This document shows positions 53,307 through 57,383 of a DNA stretch of 57,383 nt, in pieces; the first letter of the stretch is position 1; every line of letters begins with the position of its first letter. This DNA is from Verrucomicrobiaceae bacterium. GTDB taxonomy: Bacteria > Verrucomicrobiota > Verrucomicrobiia > Verrucomicrobiales > Verrucomicrobiaceae. A program made the translations under genes and the position numbers. The stretch covers positions 1 to 57,383 of the forward strand of contig CANIBP010000044.1 of NCBI GenBank assembly GCA_947466075.1. The letters are read 5' to 3'. A model generated the notes under the pieces. The model was given only the letters and a program-made list of their open reading frames with translations. It did not search any database and was not told the origin of the DNA.

Positions 53307-54323
53307 ATGCTGCCTGAACCAGTCTGGATTTTCATTTACGGCGTCGTCGTTATCGTTCTGCTCATCGTTTTTCTGATCGTTGCCAAGTTCTTCAACCTCT
53401 GGCTACGTGCCATGATTGCCAATGCGCCGGTCAGCATTACCACCCTGCTCGCCATGTGGCTGCGTGGCGTGCCGAACGCTCTCATCGTCGATACACGCAT
53501 CACGGCGGCCAAGGCCGGCATCCCCATCAACACCGATCAGCTTGAGGCGCACTTCCTCGCAGGCGGTGAGGTCACGCATGTCGTGCTCTCCCTTATCGCC
53601 GCCGAAAAAGCGGGCATTCCGCTCGATTTCAATCGCGCCTGCGCCATCGACCTCGCCTGCAAAGGCACCACCAAGACCGTGCTCGAAGCCGTGCGCACCA
53701 GCATCAATCCCAAGGTCATCGATTGCCCGCATCCAAACATGGGCCGCAGCGGCAAGATCGAGGCCGTGGCCAAAGACGGCATTTCCATCCGCGTCCTCGC
53801 CCGTGTGACGGTGCGCACGAATCTTGATCGCTTCGTTGGCGGTGCCACGGAAGAAACGGTCATCGCCCGTGTTGGCGAAGGCATCGTCACCTGCATCGGT
53901 TCCTCCATGTCCTACAAGGACGTACTCGAAAATCCCGACAACATCTCCAAGCTCGTGCTGCACAAAGGTGTCGATGCCGGCACCGCCTTTGAGATTCTCT
54001 CCATCGACATCGCCGACATCGACGTCGGTGAAAACGTCGGTGCCAAACTGCAAACCGAGCAGGCTGAGGCCGACAAAAAAATCGCCCAAGCCAACGCTGA
54101 AATGCGGCGCGCAGCCGCCGTGGCCTTGGAGCAGGAAATGTCCGCCCGCACCCAAGAAATGCGGGCACGGGTGGTTGAAGCCGAGGCCCAAGTGCCGCTA
54201 GCCATCGCTGAAGCCTTCCGCAACGGTCAACTCGGCGTCATGGATTACGCCAAATACAAAAACGTCCTCGCCGACACCGACATGCGCACCAAGATCGCCG
54301 GTGATTCACCTTCGGCAAAATAG
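53307..54323 (+). CDS. floA: Flotillin-like protein FloA
   Basis: 338 aa. One N-terminal membrane hairpin (I-Y-G-V-V-V-I-V-L-L-I-V-F-L-I-V) is followed by a band-7/SPFH-type region and a long Ala/Glu-rich coiled coil (Q-T-E-Q-A-E-A-D-K-K-I-A-Q-A-N-A-E). Family motifs such as W-L-R-G-V-P-N-A-L-I and G-R-S-G-K-I-E-A-V-A-K-D-G match the UPF0365/FloA group closely. FloA scaffolds membrane microdomains and affects fluidity and signalling. Its neighbours NfeD-like and the Pro-rich membrane protein support a shared role. Confidence 0.95.
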   Translation: MLPEPVWIFIYGVVVIVLLIVFLIVAKFFNLWLRAMIANAPVSITTLLAMWLRGVPNALIVDTRITAAKAGIPINTDQLEAHFLAGGEVTHVVLSLIAAEKAGIPLDFNRACAIDLACKGTTKTVLEAVRTSINPKVIDCPHPNMGRSGKIEAVAKDGISIRVLARVTVRTNLDRFVGGATEETVIARVGEGIVTCIGSSMSYKDVLENPDNISKLVLHKGVDAGTAFEILSIDIADIDVGENVGAKLQTEQAEADKKIAQANAEMRRAAAVALEQEMSARTQEMRARVVEAEAQVPLAIAEAFRNGQLGVMDYAKYKNVLADTDMRTKIAGDSPSAK

Positions 54324-54327
54324 TTCC

Positions 54328-54957
54328 ATGTTCCAAGCTCCTCCACTGCTGCTAAGCGCTGACTTTGATCCCTTCCAAGCGGCGATCATCGTCATCGCGT
54401 TGGTGGCAGGCTTTGTTAAGTGGTTGTGGGAAAACTGGCAGATGAGGCGTCAAAGTGCCCCGCCGCAGATGACGGAGGAGCAGCGCCAGATGCGCGAAGC
54501 CGCGTGGCTCAAGCAAACCGGCCAGAACGCGCCGCCGTTGCCACCGCCGCCCGCAGCGCCCTCACCTTGGGATGAACTGCGCAAGGCCTGGAAAGAACTC
54601 CAGGAAACCGCCAAACAGGCGCAGGTACCAGCACGCCCGGTGCAGCACGCTCGTACGGCAAAACCCTCCGCCAGGCCGCCGCCGGTGCCGCAGCAGCGCC
54701 AGCAACCCGCACGTGCTGCCGTTCCGTCAGCGCAGTTGCCCCCGGCGGTTGTTGTTGCCGCAGCTCCGGCACCTGTCGCCAAGGAAGCCTACGATCCGCC
54801 GCACAAGACCACCGCCGTCTCTATGCTCGCCACCTTGCAGCACCTGCGGCGTGATCCCGCCCTCATGCGGCAGGCAATTTTGATGCAGGAGATACTCGGA
54901 CCGCCAAAAGCCTTGCAAACCTCCGGCAATCTCGCTAACTACGAGTTCCTTCTTTGA
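54328..54957 (+). CDS. Pro/Gln-rich single-span membrane protein downstream of floA
   Basis: 209 aa. One N-terminal helix (A-I-I-V-I-A-L-V-A-G-F-V-K-W-L-W) is followed by a charged stretch with several Met, then a Pro-rich, probably disordered middle (about 70-160) and a short conserved-looking C-terminus (V-S-M-L-A-T-L-Q-H-L-R-R-D-P-A-L-M-R-Q-A-I-L-M-Q-E-I-L-G-P-P). No known family was recognised. It starts 4 bp after the floA stop, so it is probably a FloA/NfeD accessory. The tRNA-Leu gene begins 5 bp after its stop. Confidence 0.75.
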   Translation: MFQAPPLLLSADFDPFQAAIIVIALVAGFVKWLWENWQMRRQSAPPQMTEEQRQMREAAWLKQTGQNAPPLPPPPAAPSPWDELRKAWKELQETAKQAQVPARPVQHARTAKPSARPPPVPQQRQQPARAAVPSAQLPPAVVVAAAPAPVAKEAYDPPHKTTAVSMLATLQHLRRDPALMRQAILMQEILGPPKALQTSGNLANYEFLL

Positions 54958-54962
54958 GACAT

Positions 54963-55049
54963 GCCGGCGTGGTGAAATTGGTAGACGCGCTAGACTCAAA
55001 ATCTTGTATCCGTGAGGATGTGTCGGTTCGAGTCCGACCGTCGGTACCA
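54963..55049 (+). tRNA. tRNA-Leu (anticodon CAA)
   Basis: 87-nt tRNA with encoded CCA. The 5' acceptor GCCGGCG pairs with CGTCGGT near the 3' end, followed by ACCA. The D-arm shows GTGAAATTGGTAGACGC, the anticodon loop CTCAAAA gives CAA (reads UUG), the long class II variable arm follows (TATCCGTGAGGATG), and the T-arm contains GGTTCGAGTCC. The anticodon stem has one U/U mismatch. All features match tRNA-Leu. Confidence 0.95.
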
Positions 55050-55451
55050 CTCAAAAGAAGGATTTCACTGGGGGAATGCAGGATGTGTGTCAGTTTGGGT
55101 GGTGGTCAATGCGCGGACGTTCATCTGCGGTGGCGGCTGTTGGCACCTTCCTCACTCTTGTAGGAGACCAGCCAGGGTGGCGGCACATCTTCAAAGAGCG
55201 TATGCAACTGCGTGAGACAAAGCCTGTCCGCCTCACGTAACTTGCGTTCTAAAAGACTCCTCTTGCTGACAGGTGGACGCCCAAAAAAAGAAGCCGGTGA
55301 AATGACGGGAAAAACTTCGTGTGTGCAGTCATTGTTCTTCAACGAACACAACACAAAACCATGCTCGTTTTTCATCCCAAATGGGCCTTATTCAGTGCCA
55401 TTCGGGTCTGACCCCATTATCGCCACGCCTTAAAAGCAGTTTTCTCGCAGT
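55050..55451. other. 400-bp region after tRNA-Leu, possible mobile-element remnant
   Basis: No convincing gene. A minus-strand ORF at 55121-55375 (84 aa, starting M-K-N-E-H-G-F) could be a truncated transposase or orphan, but no family was recognised. An 11-bp palindrome GGGTCTGACCC lies at 55404-55414, just upstream of that ORF; similar words often flank IS or RAYT elements in this phylum. The position next to a tRNA fits an old insertion site. Confidence 0.35.
55121..55375 (-). CDS. Small hypothetical ORF, possible transposase fragment
   Basis: 84 codons. The centre (L-L-E-R-K-L-R-E-A-D-R-L-C-L-T-Q-L-H-T-L-F-E-D-V) looks like amphipathic helices of a real protein, while the final 12 residues are basic and unlike the rest, as after a truncation. 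It has no recognised homologue and could be spurious. Confidence 0.3.
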   Translation of the reverse strand: MKNEHGFVLCSLKNNDCTHEVFPVISPASFFGRPPVSKRSLLERKLREADRLCLTQLHTLFEDVPPPWLVSYKSEEGANSRHRR

Positions 55452-56306
55452 TTAAGGCAAAAGCGGAAACCGCGCTGTAGTCCAATCCACCACGAAATCG
55501 TTCCAATAGATGGTCGTCGGCGGGATGACGCCAGGGTGCTTGTCGCAGCGCCCGATTTGGATCATGCGGGCGGGGGTGTTGGAGGTGAGGGTGAGGGTGG
55601 AGGTCGGTCCGATCTGCTCGAAAGTCTTGGGGTCGAACAAGGCGAGCGATGAATCGCCGTGCTGGGTGAAACGCATACTGACCCAATAGAGCTTACCGTC
55701 TTCGAGGGGGATGACCGGCCCGGCGCGCGATGGCTTGGGCTTGTTGTCGAGGCTGCGGTCGCCGGTATGGACGCGGACGCCAGGCGTTTGTGGATGCTCG
55801 CTGGTGTTCATGACCACGAAATCGTCGCCCGAATTGATGCATACTAAATCGAGCGGTGTCCATGCTTTGGAACCGTGATATTCAAGGAAGAAACCGACGC
55901 TGACCGCTGGGTGCGGCGTCTTGAAGGTGTAGGAGACACAGCGCACGGGCGAGGCCATCTCACACGCCCAGCCGCGTTGGTTTCCCGCATTTTTGTGAAT
56001 GACCCCGTTTACGCTGACCGGCACGGGCAGGTGGCCCTTGGCGTCCGAGACGGTGAACTCGGCGAGCGGCGTGTCCGTCTTCTCGGGTCCGCGCCGCATG
56101 CTCCACGTGCCGCCGACTCCGTGCGTCATGGCATCGAGGAGCTGAATGGTCATCGCATCGCCGGGCTTGCCCGATCCCATGTCCACGTAAAGGTCAGCCA
56201 CCAGCGGTTTGCGCGGAGGCTCCGCAGATGCCTTGGCCGGCAGCATGATGCCGGCGAGAAGCGCTGCGACCAAAGTCAGGTTGGGGAGGGCAATGCGTGC
56301 GATCAT
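55452..56306 (-). CDS. Secreted LamG-like hypothetical protein
   Basis: 284 aa with a signal peptide (M-I-A-R-I-A-L-P-N-L-T-L-V-A-A-L-L-A-G-I, cleavage near A-S-A-E). The body is beta-rich (F-K-T-P-H-P-A-V-S-V-G-F-F-L-E-Y, L-Y-W-V-S-M-R-F-T-Q-H-G-D-S-S-L-A-L-F-D) and resembles concanavalin/LamG-type sandwiches found in PVC secreted proteins. No catalytic motif was recognised. The start at 56306 was set by the signal peptide; the longer ORF to 56525 is unlikely to be translated. Confidence 0.7.
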   Translation of the reverse strand: MIARIALPNLTLVAALLAGIMLPAKASAEPPRKPLVADLYVDMGSGKPGDAMTIQLLDAMTHGVGGTWSMRRGPEKTDTPLAEFTVSDAKGHLPVPVSVNGVIHKNAGNQRGWACEMASPVRCVSYTFKTPHPAVSVGFFLEYHGSKAWTPLDLVCINSGDDFVVMNTSEHPQTPGVRVHTGDRSLDNKPKPSRAGPVIPLEDGKLYWVSMRFTQHGDSSLALFDPKTFEQIGPTSTLTLTSNTPARMIQIGRCDKHPGVIPPTTIYWNDFVVDWTTARFPLLP

Positions 56307-56457
56307 CAGGAGGCTTCGATCGTGGGAAGCTGCTAGGAAATTGCTTTTGAAGGGGCCGGGTCGAGTTGGCTCTGGATGTGGGGCTGGGACTGGGTGTGAG
56401 TGGATGTGTCCTTTCCTGATCAACTCTTGATGGGGTTGAACGCAGGCATTTGGCATT

Positions 56458-57383
56458 CTAGGGCGTGAAGCGACAGGTGACGACGACGCCCGCTTGTGGG
56501 CCGGGGTTGACTTCCAGCGAGCCATTGATCAGGTTGGCCCTGTAGTCCATTACTTGCACGCCGATGCCATCGCTCTTTTTTCCGCCGGACTTGCTGAAGC
56601 CGGAGCCGTCATCTTCGATTCGAAGTTCGCACTCGGTGCCTCCGATGCGGCGTAGGGAGATTTTGATCTGCTTTGGATGGCCGTGGCGGATGGCATTGTT
56701 GGCAGCCTCCTGTGCGATGCGGAAAAGATGCATCTCGCGTTCGGGATCGGTCACCTCAATCCCTGGTTCAATCTCGCAGACGCAGGCCGTGCGGAAATTG
56801 CTACGAACGATCGTCGCATGCAGTTCGAGAGCGCCGGCGAGGCTGCGGTTCTTCACTGCGGCCGGAGAAAGGCCGTGCGACATGCGGCGGACCTCTTGGG
56901 TGGCCTCACCCACGAGTTCGCGAATCCGGCTGGCGCTTGCCCTTTGTTCGCCTGTGAGTTCGGCTTCGAGTACGTCAATCAGACTGCCGATGCCAGTCAT
57001 GGTCTGGCCGACTCCGTCGTGGAGATTGTGGCCGATGCTCGCCTGCTCTTGCTCGGAAATCTTGAGGATCTCTTTTTGCAGTCGGTTACGCTCACTGAGG
57101 TCGTTGCCCGTAATGATGATGCGGTCGATGGAACTGTCGGCGCCGGACATGGTGGCGGCGGAAAGCCCGACGGTGTGCTTGCTGCCATCCTTGGCCACAA
57201 GAACCGTTTCCTGCGCAGGGCTAGTCTCCCCGCTGAACAGTCTTTTGAGGCGATCACGGGATGCAGCGGATTCGCCGCGCCCGACGATACCAGCATTCCA
57301 TGGCGTGCGGCCAATCAACTTCCGACGGGTGTAGCCGAGGAGTTTCACTGTGGCGTCGTTAACATGCACGATGCGTTCTTCAC
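56458..57383 (-). CDS. PAS-containing NarL-type sensor histidine kinase (truncated by window edge)
   Basis: At least 308 residues are visible; the frame stays open to the edge, so the N-terminus lies to the right. A PAS domain comes first (V-N-D-A-T-V-K-L-L-G-Y-T-R-R-K-L-I-G-R-T). The HisKA_3 dimerisation domain carries the phospho-acceptor His in I-G-H-N-L-H-D-G-V-G-Q. The HATPase domain has the N-box E-A-A-N-N-A-I-R-H and the G-box D-D-G-S-G-F and G-I-G-V-Q-V-M. This is the NarX/DegS class, normally paired with a LuxR-type response regulator, none of which is visible here. Signal unknown. Confidence 0.9.
   Translation of the reverse strand, partial: EERIVHVNDATVKLLGYTRRKLIGRTPWNAGIVGRGESAASRDRLKRLFSGETSPAQETVLVAKDGSKHTVGLSAATMSGADSSIDRIIITGNDLSERNRLQKEILKISEQEQASIGHNLHDGVGQTMTGIGSLIDVLEAELTGEQRASASRIRELVGEATQEVRRMSHGLSPAAVKNRSLAGALELHATIVRSNFRTACVCEIEPGIEVTDPEREMHLFRIAQEAANNAIRHGHPKQIKISLRRIGGTECELRIEDDGSGFSKSGGKKSDGIGVQVMDYRANLINGSLEVNPGPQAGVVVTCRFTP

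Overview
The window looks like a chromosomal segment of a Verrucomicrobiota bacterium, probably close to Prosthecobacter/Verrucomicrobium. The evidence is a fused LpxC-FabZ enzyme, a very large PVC-type cytochrome-c/dehydrogenase protein carrying a DUF1080 domain, a secreted sulfatase, several DUF1080/LamG-type secreted proteins, and an ExbB-ExbD-TonB-like locus linked to TPR proteins. This placement rests on gene content and family knowledge only; no 16S or ribosomal protein operon is present.

Layout. 1-160: right-hand tip of an IS21-family insertion sequence (start of istA on the minus strand, running off the left edge). 150-4731: surface-polysaccharide genes (a glycosyltransferase ORF that joins the tail of an IS-broken glycosyltransferase to a complete one, asnB-type amidotransferase, O-antigen ligase/polymerase-like membrane protein). 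4691-6831 (minus): lipid A genes lpxC-fabZ and lpxA. 7015-8915 (minus): stand-alone ABC ATPase and a secreted sialidase-like protein. 9175-17149 (plus): two secreted TPR proteins, ExbB, two ExbD and a TonB-like single-span protein whose C-terminal half is a squalene-cyclase-like alpha-toroid; this is the most interesting block. 17166-19531 (minus): SDR, zinc-ribbon/TPM protein, Tat-exported DUF1460 amidase-like protein. 19563-24579: cupin, folK, dapB, AddB-like nuclease, gluconokinase. 24646-29336 (plus): DUF1080 protein, lipoprotein lipase, esterase, NucS-like nuclease with a PUA/EVE-like tail. 29428-31543 (minus): thiD, an S41-like pseudoprotease and an IF-1-like OB-fold protein. 31627-41308: apaG, then a minus-strand run of AMP-kinase-like protein, HslV-like peptidase, esterase and SUMF1 protein, preceded by the 1520-aa PVC cytochrome protein, which contains translated palindromic repeats. 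41412-48772: AraC regulator, ppc, TPR protein, MNT/HEPN pair, prfA, rpmE. 48928-54957 (plus): sulfatase, small lipoprotein, transglutaminase-like protein, NfeD-like protein, floA and a partner. 54963-55049: tRNA-Leu(CAA), followed by a possible mobile-element remnant. 55452-57383 (minus): secreted LamG-like protein and a truncated NarL-type histidine kinase.

How the genes fit together. The left end builds cell-surface polysaccharide and lipid A. The 9-17 kb block is probably one energised envelope machine (proton channel ExbBD plus a TonB-like effector and periplasmic TPR scaffolds). Much of the rest is housekeeping (folK, dapB, thiD, ppc, prfA, rpmE) mixed with secreted hydrolases for polymer use. 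No CRISPR array, prophage or plasmid origin was seen. Start codons were moved inward from the longest ORF wherever a signal peptide, a stop/start overlap or family alignment argued for it.
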